Below, one piece after another: positions 10,671 to 20,300 of a stretch of DNA of 64,000 nucleotides (position 1 is its first letter; every line of letters starts with the position of its first letter). The stretch comes from an uncultured Bacteroidales bacterium (lineage in GTDB: Bacteria > Bacteroidota > Bacteroidia > Bacteroidales > WCHB1-69). Both the position numbers and the translations under genes were made by a program. Under the pieces are notes generated by a model. It did no database searches, was not told where the DNA came from, and saw only the letters and a program-made list of their open reading frames with translations. The stretch covers positions 1-64,000 of the forward strand of contig CALDIA010000054.1 in the NCBI GenBank assembly GCA_937901455.1. Direction: 5' to 3'.

Positions 10671-10739
10671 GTGCCAGATTTTATAAATGAATCTGGCATC
10701 TTTATCTTCTGCATTACTGCTTTTGTGAAGCAGTAATGC
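10671..10739 (-). terminator. Tandem hairpin terminator after carboxynorspermidine dehydrogenase
   Basis: Two hairpins in a row. GCATTACTGCTT/AAGCAGTAATGC (10711-10739) is a perfect 12-bp stem; ATGCCAGATT/AATCTGGCAC-type arms (10671-10699) form the second. On the minus strand the second is followed by CTTTTTATTA. Confidence 0.7.
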
Positions 10740-10755
10740 TGCATCTGTTTTTATG

Positions 10756-11961
10756 CTATTCATGCGCATATACGGGCAGAGGCTGGTCGATCAGCTCATT
10801 CCAAGGCAGACCATACCCGCCAATCTCCTTCATGAAAGGATCCGGGTCAAATTGCTCCACATTGAAAACACCCTCGCCTTTCCAAGTGCCCGTCAAGATC
10901 ATCTTGGCACAAAGCATAGCTGGCACACCTGTCGTGTAGGAAACAGCCTGTGCACCAATCTCCTTATAACAAGCTGCGTGATCACAATTGTTCCATACGT
11001 AATAAGTGCGCTCCTTGCCATCTTTAATACCTTTGATCTGGCAACCAATGGAGGTTTGGCCATGATAACCTTCTCCCAACGAAGATGGCTCGGGTAAAAC
11101 AGCCTTCAAAAACTGCAAAGGAACAATATCAATACCCTGATAATGAATTGGCTTAATGCTGGTCATTCCCACTTCTTGCAGCACATTGAGCACGGTAAGG
11201 TACTTCTGCCCAAAGGTCATCCAAAAGCGCGCACGCTTAATGGTCGGATAGCTTCTTACCAACGACTCCAACTCCTCATGGTACAACAGATACGATTCCC
11301 GCTCGCCAATATTAGGATAGTCAACAGGACGATGAATAGACATTGGATCTATCTCTATCCACTGGCCGTTTTCCCAATATTTGCCTCTTTGGGTAATCTC
11401 ACGGATATTAATCTCAGGGTTGAAATTGGTGGCAAAAGCCTTGCCATGATCGCCCGCATTGCAGTCCACAATATCCAAATAGTGGATTTCGTCGAAATAA
11501 TGCTTAGCCGCGTATGCAGTATAAATGCTTGTCACGCCCGGGTCAAATCCACAACCCAATAGCGCCATGATGCCGGCCTCTTTGAAACGATCTTGATAGG
11601 CCCATTGCCAACTATACTCGAACTTTGCCTTGTCGCGAGGCTCATAGTTGGCCGTATCCATATAGTTGGTCTTCGTGGCCAAACACGCATCCATCAAAGG
11701 CAAATCCTGATAAGGCAATGCCACATTGATAAGCAGGTTAGGACGGTATTTTTCTATCAACTGTATGGTCTCCGGCACATTGTCCGCATCCACTTGGTCG
11801 GTAATAATTCGCCCGCCACCAATCTCGGCTGCAATCTTGTCGCATTTGGCTTTTGTGCGGGATGCCAAAACAATCTCCGTAAACACTTCCGGTACAGAAG
11901 CACACTTGTGAGCTACTACAGCGCCTACGCCCCCAGCTCCAATAATTAATACTTTTGCCAT
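10756..11961 (-). CDS. Carboxynorspermidine dehydrogenase (saccharopine dehydrogenase family)
   Basis: A 401-aa NAD(P)-dependent enzyme. The N-terminal Rossmann motif VLIIGAGGVGAVVAHK begins at residue 4, and the central part (GCGFDPGVTSIYTAYA, DIVDCNAGDHGKAFATNFNPE) matches the carboxyspermidine/carboxynorspermidine dehydrogenase branch rather than lysine-pathway saccharopine dehydrogenases. The family condenses aspartate semialdehyde with putrescine or diaminopropane and reduces the Schiff base, the alternative spermidine route. The partner decarboxylase NspC is not within this window. It has its own promoter (12016-12023) and a tandem terminator. Confidence 0.85.
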   Translation of the reverse strand: MAKVLIIGAGGVGAVVAHKCASVPEVFTEIVLASRTKAKCDKIAAEIGGGRIITDQVDADNVPETIQLIEKYRPNLLINVALPYQDLPLMDACLATKTNYMDTANYEPRDKAKFEYSWQWAYQDRFKEAGIMALLGCGFDPGVTSIYTAYAAKHYFDEIHYLDIVDCNAGDHGKAFATNFNPEINIREITQRGKYWENGQWIEIDPMSIHRPVDYPNIGERESYLLYHEELESLVRSYPTIKRARFWMTFGQKYLTVLNVLQEVGMTSIKPIHYQGIDIVPLQFLKAVLPEPSSLGEGYHGQTSIGCQIKGIKDGKERTYYVWNNCDHAACYKEIGAQAVSYTTGVPAMLCAKMILTGTWKGEGVFNVEQFDPDPFMKEIGGYGLPWNELIDQPLPVYAHE

Positions 11962-12015
11962 AATTTTTTATTATTTCAAAAACTGGTAAAAAAGCAATCA
12001 CATGATTTGCAGGCG

Positions 12016-12023
12016 CAAAAATA
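12016..12023 (-). promoter_or_regulatory. -7 element of carboxynorspermidine dehydrogenase
   Basis: TATTTTTG on the minus strand followed by CGCCTGC. Start near 12010, leader about 49 nt to the ATG at 11961. Confidence 0.55.
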
Positions 12024-12310
12024 GTCAAAAAAAATAGAACTACATACAATATCCTTGTCTCTCTTATAATATTTTTTTTAACAGGCTCTTTTGTGTAATA
12101 ATGGGCGATTTCTGACAATTTACAACTCCTTTATGCACATAAACGTTTTATAATTTTACAATTCGCAAATATGGCCTATTTCTGCTTCTTCTTGAATGCG
12201 ATTTGTCATATTTGAAATAATATTTGATAATTCTTGGATTTTTGGAAACATTTTTTATTTTCTATGGATATTTCTACATTTACTTTCTTATCATTTCAAC
12301 AATCAAAAAA

Positions 12311-13075
12311 ATGAAAAAATTAGACTTAGTTTCAATTTTTGTGAAAAATGCCTCTCTCGCTTCATGGCTAAAAGATTCATTGTCAAAATTTTCCGCTTGG
12401 CAGAATATTATCATTCTATCAGATGAGGAAGAGGCTCTCGAATTGCTAAACCATCAACAAACAACATTGCTGTTTGTCAATCAGGATGAATTCCGAATAG
12501 TGAACAACATAAAAAAACCGCACTTTATTATCCCGATTTGTGAAAAAAAGAGTCTGAAAATGATGAGTAACCTATTGCAAAAGGGGTGTTTTGACATTCT
12601 TTTCCTGGATCATCCGGATGAAAATCTGAAAAATATCTTAGGAAAAATCCTTCATATTCAAGCCGTCTTCCAAAACCAAGACAAACACGCAAGTTATGTC
12701 AATGAACCTGCTCTCGAGTACAATAAATCCCAATTTGCCCAATACATCTTTACGGATGAATCCATCTTCCTGCCACCAACAAAAACTCAACCTTCCATTC
12801 GCCTATTACTGAATGATATTCTTTATATCCAGCTAATCGTGAACAAAATCACCTTTTTTATGGCCAATGGAGACACCTTTGAGCGAAGAAAATCACTCAA
12901 CTATTTCATTAATAAACTCCCAAAAAACCGTTTTCAAAAAATCAATCAAAAAACTATTGTCAATGTAAACAAAATTGATCAGATTAAGAGAAACGATATT
13001 TGTAGCATCGGCGATATTACATTTAAGATTACAAGATCATTCAAGGCAAATCTCAAGAACAAACTTCCCCTGTAA
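12311..13075 (+). CDS. LytTR-domain transcription regulator with degenerate receiver
   Basis: A 254-aa predicted DNA-binding protein. Residues about 1-120 have a receiver-like alternating pattern, but the position of the phosphoacceptor Asp reads LLFVNQDE, an Asn, so phosphorylation is unlikely. Residues about 155-250 form a LytTR domain: ILYIQLIVNKITFF, then the hallmark FQKINQKTIVNVNKIDQI. No histidine kinase lies nearby. The gene is notably AT-rich. The open frame extends upstream to a TTG at 12224, coding an implausible Phe/Tyr-rich stretch; the ATG at 12311 starts the conserved part. Target unknown. Confidence 0.72.
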   Translation: MKKLDLVSIFVKNASLASWLKDSLSKFSAWQNIIILSDEEEALELLNHQQTTLLFVNQDEFRIVNNIKKPHFIIPICEKKSLKMMSNLLQKGCFDILFLDHPDENLKNILGKILHIQAVFQNQDKHASYVNEPALEYNKSQFAQYIFTDESIFLPPTKTQPSIRLLLNDILYIQLIVNKITFFMANGDTFERRKSLNYFINKLPKNRFQKINQKTIVNVNKIDQIKRNDICSIGDITFKITRSFKANLKNKLPL

Positions 13076-13135
13076 CCATACAGGTCGAAGGAAAATCAAC
13101 GGATGTTTATAAAAACAAGTGGCCTGAAAATTTAT

Positions 13136-13143
13136 TATTTTTG
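13136..13143 (+). promoter_or_regulatory. -7 element of tRNA-Arg
   Basis: TATTTTTG followed by CGGCCTC, 11 bases before the tRNA. Confidence 0.65.
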
Positions 13144-13153
13144 CGGCCTCTTT

Positions 13154-13225
13154 GGTCTTGTAGTTCAATGGATAGAACAAAGGTTTCCTAAACCTTAGAT
13201 CTGGGTTCGATTCCCAGCGAGACTA
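13154..13225 (+). tRNA. tRNA-Arg (CCT)
   Basis: Acceptor GGTCTTG/CGAGACT (two wobble pairs, discriminator A), D arm GTTC/GAAC, anticodon stem AAGGT/ACCTT with loop TTCCTAA (anticodon CCT), T arm CTGGG-TTCGATT-CCCAG. CCA is not encoded. Confidence 0.93.
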
Positions 13226-13510
13226 CTTCCCAAATAACTTTCTTGTTACATTGGATGGTCTATACCACGGATAGGTCTCGTGGTTGAAATATGCCATTTT
13301 TTGGGGGTATTTCTGAAAAATATATTACAGACACTTATACATAATGCTTTCATATACCACATGATTGTTCGTAAGGGCTTGAAAATCAGGTGTGTTTTAA
13401 AAAAATTGCCAAATATTGAGCTTTTATAAAAAAAATGAGTATGATTATATCTTTAGAAATTTCTTCGTTATTTGCTCGGTGTTTGGATTATACCATTGAG
13501 AGTCAAATAA
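13226..13510. other. Intergenic region between tRNA-Arg and mnmG end
   Basis: AT-rich and non-coding. A short CCACG/CGTGG hairpin lies near 13277-13295 without a T-run. No convincing terminator or promoter is seen for either neighbour. Confidence 0.3.
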
Positions 13511-15388
13511 TTACATGTTGTTGTTGCGCAAATGTATCATTAGCGCTGCAATATCTGAAGGACTTACACCACTGATACGGGAGGCCTGACCTAAATTGTG
13601 TGGTTTTGCCTTGGATAATTTTTCACGTGATTCCATGGAGATACTTGACAATGAATAGTAATCAAAATCGGGTGAAATTTTGATATGGTCCAGTTGGGAA
13701 AATTTTTGCACAAGTTGTTCCTCTTTCTGGATATAATTTTCATATTTGATATATGTCTCTACATTGATAATTTGCTCCGCTGTGATTTGATGAGTGGAAA
13801 TAAATTCAGATAATTGATCATCGCATTGTATTAAGTCCTGAATGTTGATTTGCGGACGTAGAAGTAATTGCGACAACTTAACATTATGCACTAAAGGAGA
13901 CAAATTTTTACGTCCAAGCATAGGATTATACAAGGGTAGTCGAGTGAGTTGAGATTGCAAATAATCCAAAAGCAACTGTTGTTGCTGGTATTTATGTTCA
14001 AAGGTCTTATAGCGTGTGTCTGGGATTAGTCCTATGCGATGGCCCAGTGGAGTAAGACGATAATCGGCATTATCCTGTCGTAACAAGATACGGTACTCGG
14101 CTCGGGAAGTAAACATGCGATAAGGATCTTGAACTCCTTTAGTAATTAAATCATCTATTAAAACGCCAATATAGGCCTGGGATCGTTGCAGGATAAAAGG
14201 TGATTTATTCTGTATACTTAGATGTGCATTAATGCCTGCCATTAGACCTTGGCAAGCTGCTTCCTCATAACCGGTAGTGCCGTTAACTTGGCCTGCGAGA
14301 TAGAGATTGGGAATTACCTTTGACTCCATGGTATAATGCAACTGCGTAGGATCAAAATAATCGTATTCGATGGCATACCCTGGACGTAAAATTTCAGCTT
14401 TTTCTAAACCAGGAATATGATGCATGGCTTCAACTTGAACATCTTCGGGTAATGAAGAAGAAAATCCGTTTAGATAATATTCGATAGTGTCACGCCCTTC
14501 GGGTTCCAAAAAAAGCTGGTGTTGTGATTTATCGGAAAATCTAACAATTTTGTCTTCGATAGATGGACAGTAACGGGGTCCAACACCTTGAATGCGTCCA
14601 TGGAAAAGAGGAGAAAATTGAAAGCCCATTTTAAGAATATCATGAACTTCAGGATTAGTATAGGTTATCCAGCAGGGAAGTTGGTCTTTAACAGAGGATG
14701 TGTTGGAGAAGGAAAATTTTGCAGGAACATCATCGCCAGGCTGGCAGGTCATTTTAGAAAAGGCGATAGTTCGACCATCAATTCTGACAGGGGTTCCTGT
14801 TTTTAATTTGTTGGTGGAGATACCTGCGGCTTTTAACTGGTCAGACACTTGGAATGATGCGGGCTCTCCCATCCTTCCACCAGAAAAATTTACCTCACCT
14901 ACGTGTATGCGGCCGTTCAAAAAGGTCCCTGAGGTGAGAATAACTTTGCGGGCATAAATATTTCTGTTAAGCTGTGTGACAACTCCAGAAAGACGATCGT
15001 TTTCAAAAAGAAGAGAGACAACGGTGTCCTGACGAAGGTAAAGGTTTGGAGTATGCTCTAACACTTCTCTCCAATGGAGCGAAAATTGGGTTTTGTCACA
15101 CTGCGCGCGAGGGCTCCACATAGCCGGACCTTTGGAGCGCCCCAGCATACGAAACTGGACCGTGGATCTGTCTGTCACAATACCTGTCATGCCACCAAGC
15201 GCATCAATTTCGCGAACAATTTGACCTTTTGCCACTCCTCCTATTGCAGGGTTGCAGGACATCTGTGCCACGAGCGCGAGATTCATGGTGATGAGCAATG
15301 TCTTACTTCCCAAGGATGCCGCAGCCACCGCCGCCTCGCAACCGGCATGTCCGGCTCCCACCACTATCACATCATATTTATAATCCAT
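13511..15388 (-). CDS. mnmG: tRNA U34 carboxymethylaminomethyl synthase subunit MnmG
   Basis: FAD-dependent enzyme (625 aa) that with MnmE installs the cmnm5 group on wobble uridine of tRNAs. The N-terminal dinucleotide motif VVGAGHAGCEAAVAAA spans residues 9-24; GGVAKGQIVREIDALGG and GRSKGPAMWSPRAQ are the conserved GidA blocks, and ITKGVQDPYRMFTSRAEYR precedes the C-terminal helical domain that ends with SGVSPSDIAALMIHL. Full length. It is the last gene of the rpiB-to-mnmG operon, 45 bases after ybeY. Confidence 0.96.
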   Translation of the reverse strand: MDYKYDVIVVGAGHAGCEAAVAAASLGSKTLLITMNLALVAQMSCNPAIGGVAKGQIVREIDALGGMTGIVTDRSTVQFRMLGRSKGPAMWSPRAQCDKTQFSLHWREVLEHTPNLYLRQDTVVSLLFENDRLSGVVTQLNRNIYARKVILTSGTFLNGRIHVGEVNFSGGRMGEPASFQVSDQLKAAGISTNKLKTGTPVRIDGRTIAFSKMTCQPGDDVPAKFSFSNTSSVKDQLPCWITYTNPEVHDILKMGFQFSPLFHGRIQGVGPRYCPSIEDKIVRFSDKSQHQLFLEPEGRDTIEYYLNGFSSSLPEDVQVEAMHHIPGLEKAEILRPGYAIEYDYFDPTQLHYTMESKVIPNLYLAGQVNGTTGYEEAACQGLMAGINAHLSIQNKSPFILQRSQAYIGVLIDDLITKGVQDPYRMFTSRAEYRILLRQDNADYRLTPLGHRIGLIPDTRYKTFEHKYQQQQLLLDYLQSQLTRLPLYNPMLGRKNLSPLVHNVKLSQLLLRPQINIQDLIQCDDQLSEFISTHQITAEQIINVETYIKYENYIQKEEQLVQKFSQLDHIKISPDFDYYSLSSISMESREKLSKAKPHNLGQASRISGVSPSDIAALMIHLRNNNM

Positions 15389-15433
15389 TGTTATACGTAA
15401 AACACATTTGTTAATCTGTTTATCATAAGGGGT

Positions 15434-15859
15434 TTACGCGTTAAATTTATTGTAAAACAAGGCTATATACTTATCTTCTAAACCACGCATACATTGCTCT
15501 TCTATTGGTGTTTTGTCCTTGTATCCACAAAGGTGCAAAACCCCATGTACTAAAACGCGTAATAGTTCCGTAGTATATTCCAAGCCCATCGTAGTTGCGT
15601 TCTCTTGCACACGATCAACACTGATAAAAATTTCGCCTGAAACACAATCCCCTACCCTGTTGTCAAAAGTTATAATATCCGTTAATGTATCGTGACTTAA
15701 GAAAGCAATATTCCGCTCTAATAAATATTCGTCAGTACAAAAAGTATAGGAAATCTCTCCTGGAAATAATTGCTCTTGACGAATTACTTCCTTAAGCCAT
15801 TGTTTGTGAAAAATGGTCAGTGGGTAATCTGTCGGTATAAGATAGGTGAAAGATATCAT
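15434..15859 (-). CDS. ybeY: rRNA maturation endoribonuclease YbeY
   Basis: A 141-aa metal-dependent RNase needed for 16S 3' end processing and ribosome quality control. The metal motif is LVHGVLHLCGYKDKT: the first two His ligands of the usual HGxLHLxGYDH are present, but the third His position holds Asp, which I recall as common in Bacteroidota members. NIAFLSHDTLTDIITFD is the conserved N-terminal block. It begins 2 bases after the SGNH gene ends and is followed by mnmG, the usual neighbour in this phylum. Confidence 0.9.
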   Translation of the reverse strand: MISFTYLIPTDYPLTIFHKQWLKEVIRQEQLFPGEISYTFCTDEYLLERNIAFLSHDTLTDIITFDNRVGDCVSGEIFISVDRVQENATTMGLEYTTELLRVLVHGVLHLCGYKDKTPIEEQCMRGLEDKYIALFYNKFNA

Positions 15860-15861
15860 TT

Positions 15862-16893
15862 TTAATAAATAAGTATTTTTTTCGACAGGTTGAGTTGGGA
15901 AGAAAGAATTTGAACAATGTAACAGCCCTCTGAAATGCCAGCAAGTGTGATGGCAAACCTTGGTTGGCAGACGTCACACGTGCATAGCCTTGATCCTTGA
16001 AGATTATATAAAGATATCTGGTAGGGTTGAATAATGTCAGTTTCAATTTCAATGGTTTTATTGAAATAATTGTACCATATTGAGGTATTAGATCTGGAAT
16101 AATGCGTTATATCTGTGGTGTCTTGGGTGGGCGGATCGGAAATAAACCACTTGAACAAACTGTCGAATACACAGATTTTGACTGTTTCTAAAATAGGAAG
16201 AACCATTCCTTCATCAAGTGAACCATGATAGGTGATATTCATTGGGTCTTTTTGGAAGAAGACTGTGTAAAAGGTTGCTGCTGCATAAGAACCATACCAA
16301 GAAGGGTGACTTTCATCAGCACTATACAACTCTATCTCAGGATAATGGTTGCGAATATAGTGCCAGACATATCCTACCGGTGAAACCCATGAATGATTAT
16401 CTTCAGCCATCATCATATAGCGTGCATACAGCAGACTGTCCATACCCTCGTATGTGGCCAATGGTGGATAATAGGGAGCATTTTGGGCGTCTCCGTTTTT
16501 GCGTCCCCAGGTCATATAGAAAACAACTTTTGCTGTGGGATTATATTGTCGTATCATCTCCACCAATTGTTGAGCATAGGGATACGATTCATTCATAAAT
16601 TGTCCTATAGGAAAAGAGGGCAGTTGGCTTTGCTCTTGTAAAACCACATAGTCCCAATCTCCTTGTTGAATATAGGAAGCTGCGCCTGTTACGTGCTGTT
16701 GGAAAGTACAACCGCCAGGAGTATAACTTGAAAACTGTATGGTATCACCCATAGAGGAGGCAATATCAGATATGATTTGTGGAAGATTATTTACTTCGGT
16801 ATAACTATTCCCGATAAATAGAACTTTATAATTGAGTCCTAAAACGGATAGGTTTATTAATAAAAAACAAAGAACGGAGACAACTGCTTTCAT
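15862..16893 (-). CDS. Secreted SGNH/GDSL-like hydrolase with T9SS sorting domain
   Basis: A 343-aa predicted secreted esterase or lipase-like hydrolase. Residues 1-20 form a signal peptide. Block I reads VLFIGNSYTEVNNLP, with the likely nucleophile Ser near residue 29 in a G-N-S context. WDYVVLQEQSQLP resembles blocks II-III, and DESHPSWYGSYAAA provides the Asp-His pair near residue 215. A T9SS type A tail begins near residue 275 (TSIWYNYFNKTIEI, LYNLQGSRLC) and ends KKILIY. Substrate unknown. It starts inside the upstream gene's stop (4-base overlap), so it is translated as part of the operon, an odd place for an exported enzyme. Confidence 0.75.
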   Translation of the reverse strand: MKAVVSVLCFLLINLSVLGLNYKVLFIGNSYTEVNNLPQIISDIASSMGDTIQFSSYTPGGCTFQQHVTGAASYIQQGDWDYVVLQEQSQLPSFPIGQFMNESYPYAQQLVEMIRQYNPTAKVVFYMTWGRKNGDAQNAPYYPPLATYEGMDSLLYARYMMMAEDNHSWVSPVGYVWHYIRNHYPEIELYSADESHPSWYGSYAAATFYTVFFQKDPMNITYHGSLDEGMVLPILETVKICVFDSLFKWFISDPPTQDTTDITHYSRSNTSIWYNYFNKTIEIETDIIQPYQISLYNLQGSRLCTCDVCQPRFAITLAGISEGCYIVQILSSQLNLSKKILIY

Positions 16894-17315
16894 TTTGTAT
16901 AGAGATCTTTTGTTTGCAAAACATTTTGCTCTACAGAATGAACGATATAAGGTGATGGTTTTACGTGAAACATTAACGTAAGTTTTTTATTATCAGGTTC
17001 TAATACAAAATCATCTACCAAAATCCCCCAAATATTATCAGTTTTTAAATCCGTTGGCAGCTGCTCAAAAAATTGGAATATCGGGTCTGGCGAGATATAG
17101 TCCATTATTAATATTTGATTTTCAAAATGGGCTATGACATCCAAAGAGTAATCGTTTTCATTTGCATTCAGTTGTTCCAAAATATTTTGATTGGCGGTCT
17201 CAATGATGCCGATACTTTCAGCAAGGGCATACTTGTCGCATAGGTATTCTATCATAGATAGCGTCTTACGATAAATATTACCCTTATTTAATTCGTTTAA
17301 TTCAAAGTATATCAT
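16890..17315 (-). CDS. Small unknown protein between DUF4175 and SGNH genes
   Basis: A 141-aa cytosolic-looking protein with no signal peptide or membrane segment. I do not recognise it. The pattern ETANQNILEQLN, then ENQILIMDYISPDP, then a long strand-rich end is faintly like a degenerate GHKL (anti-sigma/RsbW-type) ATPase fold, but ATP-binding boxes are not evident. The frame extends to a TTG at 17333 overlapping the DUF4175 stop; the ATG at 17315 starts 10 bases after that stop and is preferred. It overlaps the next gene by 4 bases, so the operon is tightly packed. Confidence 0.6.
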   Translation of the reverse strand: MIYFELNELNKGNIYRKTLSMIEYLCDKYALAESIGIIETANQNILEQLNANENDYSLDVIAHFENQILIMDYISPDPIFQFFEQLPTDLKTDNIWGILVDDFVLEPDNKKLTLMFHVKPSPYIVHSVEQNVLQTKDLYTK

Positions 17316-17325
17316 AACAAAACTA

Positions 17326-20300
17326 CTAATCAATATTATAAAAATACTCGTTCGCCTTCTCCTTGTAGTAATGGTTCAAGTCGGCAGGCACTGAACGCAA
17401 CATCTCATTCTGTTGTTGGTGATTTATGTCAAAATTCCATTCCTTAGGCGGATTTAATTGAGGAACATACTTGGCCTCATTAGATTTACGTTCGTCATCC
17501 TTTTCTTTTTCTATGTCGGCTCGCTCACTCTTCAATAAGCGTGTTGTGATATTTTGCTGACGTTGGAGCGTCTGCTGTGTAAGCGTGCGGTTTACGAGCT
17601 CCTTTTCTGTCTTTTTCATCTCATTAATCAACTGTTCCAACTCACGATCCCCTACCCCATTCTCTGATTTCATATCGCTATTATAGTCCTCCAACATCCT
17701 TCTGATAGCCTCCTGCTGAGCTGCCAACTTGGCAAATTTCTCGCTCATCTGCTGCTGCTGACCCGACTGCCCTTCCTTACCTGCCTGATCCATACTCTTC
17801 TTCAAAGCCTCCATCTGGCGGTTCAACTGTTGCTGCAACTCACGTGCAGAAGTCTTCTGGCTTTTGCCTTTTCCCCCAGGTTTGCTGCAAGAACCATTGC
17901 CCGACTTATTGCATTTCGACTTGCACTCTTCCTTTTTCTTCTGCATCTCTTGGAGAGATTCATTAAGCATCAAAGCCAAATTATTCATGGAAGTCAACGC
18001 AAACTGCTGGTTTTTTGCCGCATTCGCCGTACGACGTTCACGCAATTCCGTCTGTGTGACTCCCAAATAATCTTCAATTTTCGATACTTCTGTCTGAATG
18101 AAAGGCTTAACAGATAATTGTCGACGTGCCAACGCATTCAACGAGTCTGCAATATGCGACATATTATTTTTTACATCAAACTGATCTGTCATAATAGTGG
18201 ACATAGCGGCGGAACGACTGGCAGACTTTTGTGTGCGTAATAGCACTTCTTCTTGATTAAAAGAAATTTTCACCAAATTATCCAAAATCTGTCGCAAGGT
18301 TTCAATGTCTTCCGACACGTTTTCTAACTCGTCTTCATTAAAATCCTGCTCCAATTGATTAGCTAATTGATCCATTGATTCAGCAGCCTTCTTCTGGTTA
18401 TCAGAGGATTTGGAACGATTATTCTTTTCCAGATTCTGCTTGCTTTGGTTTAATTGATCGTCGATCTGTTGCTGTAATGATTCCGTATTTTTGAATTGCA
18501 CCGGATCTTCCAACTCCTTATTCAATTGCATTAGCTCCTGTAAATCATGCTTCAATTCATTGTATTGCTGCTGGATTTGCTGCTGCTGTTGCTGTACCTG
18601 GTCCTTTGAAATGCTCTTATTTTCGGTATTCTTAGCATTCTTATCAAGCTTTTCCGATAAATTACGCAATGTTTGAACAGCCTCATTTAGTCTTTTCTCT
18701 ACCTCTAACTGCTTGTATAATTGAAGCTGCTGATCAAGCGTCTTATTGATGTCTTCGGTGTTATTTTTCAGCTTTTGAACTTGTTTTTGTACATCATCCT
18801 TTTTGGCAGACTGCTGCATCATCTGCTGAAGTTTGTTCATCATCTGTTTCATTTCATCTGACAAAACATCCTCCATCCGTTTCTGCAATTCTTGCTGCTT
18901 TTTCAGAATATCTTCCTGAATATCTTTATATTGAGATTCTATAGCTTGATTATTTTTCTGTTGATTTTGCAATTTGTTCAGTGCATCCTGAAGGTTTTGA
19001 TATTGGTTCATAAGCTGCTCCAACTTCTTTTTGTCTTGCCAACTCAACTCCTTCTCTTGAATCATCTGCTTCTGCAATTTTTCTATATCTTTCATCAAAT
19101 CGGCAGATTCAGAAACCAAATCCGAAAAATCTGACATTGTTTCACGCTCTGATTTTTCTAAATCTTTGTTAATTTCATCCAAAGTCTTAACCCTATAGGT
19201 AGAAGTAGATGATTTTGACGATTTATGACCATTAACACCATCGTTGTCAAACACTTGAAAATAATAGTCAATTTTTTCTCCTGGCTTTAATTCGAAGGTA
19301 TTCGGATCAAAGTAATAGTAGAAATCTTGGAGTGTAACATGGTTCTGAATGGCAATAGGCACCACTTGGTTCTGCTGTACCAGTTTTCCATCAGCATCGT
19401 AGCGGTTATACACAAAGTGTAGTTTTGAAAATCCATAGTCATCCTTAATATTACCTTTAAAATAATATCGCTCACTATAGGCTGAATCCTGCTGACTTTG
19501 CACTATTATTTCAGGATACATATCCTTAATAACCGTGATATTATCCTTGATGGTATCCGTGCTGGTGAAATATAAATTTTTATTAAAAAGAGCGTAGGTA
19601 AAAGAGTTTCGGGCCACATGATTGACTGTGAATTGATCACTTTCAGAAGAGACCATATTCTCCTTATCATTTAATATAAAGACAATATTATCAGAGTTTT
19701 TTGTATAGAACTTCCATACTATACGGGTTCCCTCCGGAACAGTGGCATTCCCTATATTCTCCAACACCTCATCCGGACGATTTAGATATGCCGGATAATG
19801 GAGTTGCATTTCAAAACCAACGGTTACAGGCTTTGGCAACACACTAACAGAATAAGTCAAAGAGGTAACCTCATCCGTCAATAATTGAAAATCCAAATTT
19901 TTCTGGATATTTGTAAACGTATAATTGTAGGTTGTATTTGAAAGCTTATTACATTTATATGTGCGGTTTTTATACTTTATAAACACCTCGTCAGGCACCT
20001 CATCACCTTCCACTTTCACATTTACGGTGAAATCGTCATGTTGAAAAGCTTGCATAGAAGGGTTGGTAATCACGAAAGAGTAGGGGGCGGGTTTTTCAAA
20101 TTCGGTTGAATAATGTAAAATGCGCTGGGTTGGCTCCACGAACAATTCTTTTTTGAAACCGAAAAGAACAAGGAAAAGCAAAATGGGAACAATGGCCCAC
20201 TTCGCAAATTTTTTTGTTTTGCTAAAAGGAATCGCCTGAATGAATGAAAATGGTTTTAATGCTTCTATCTTTGTATCAATAGCCGCCGATAAAAGATCAT

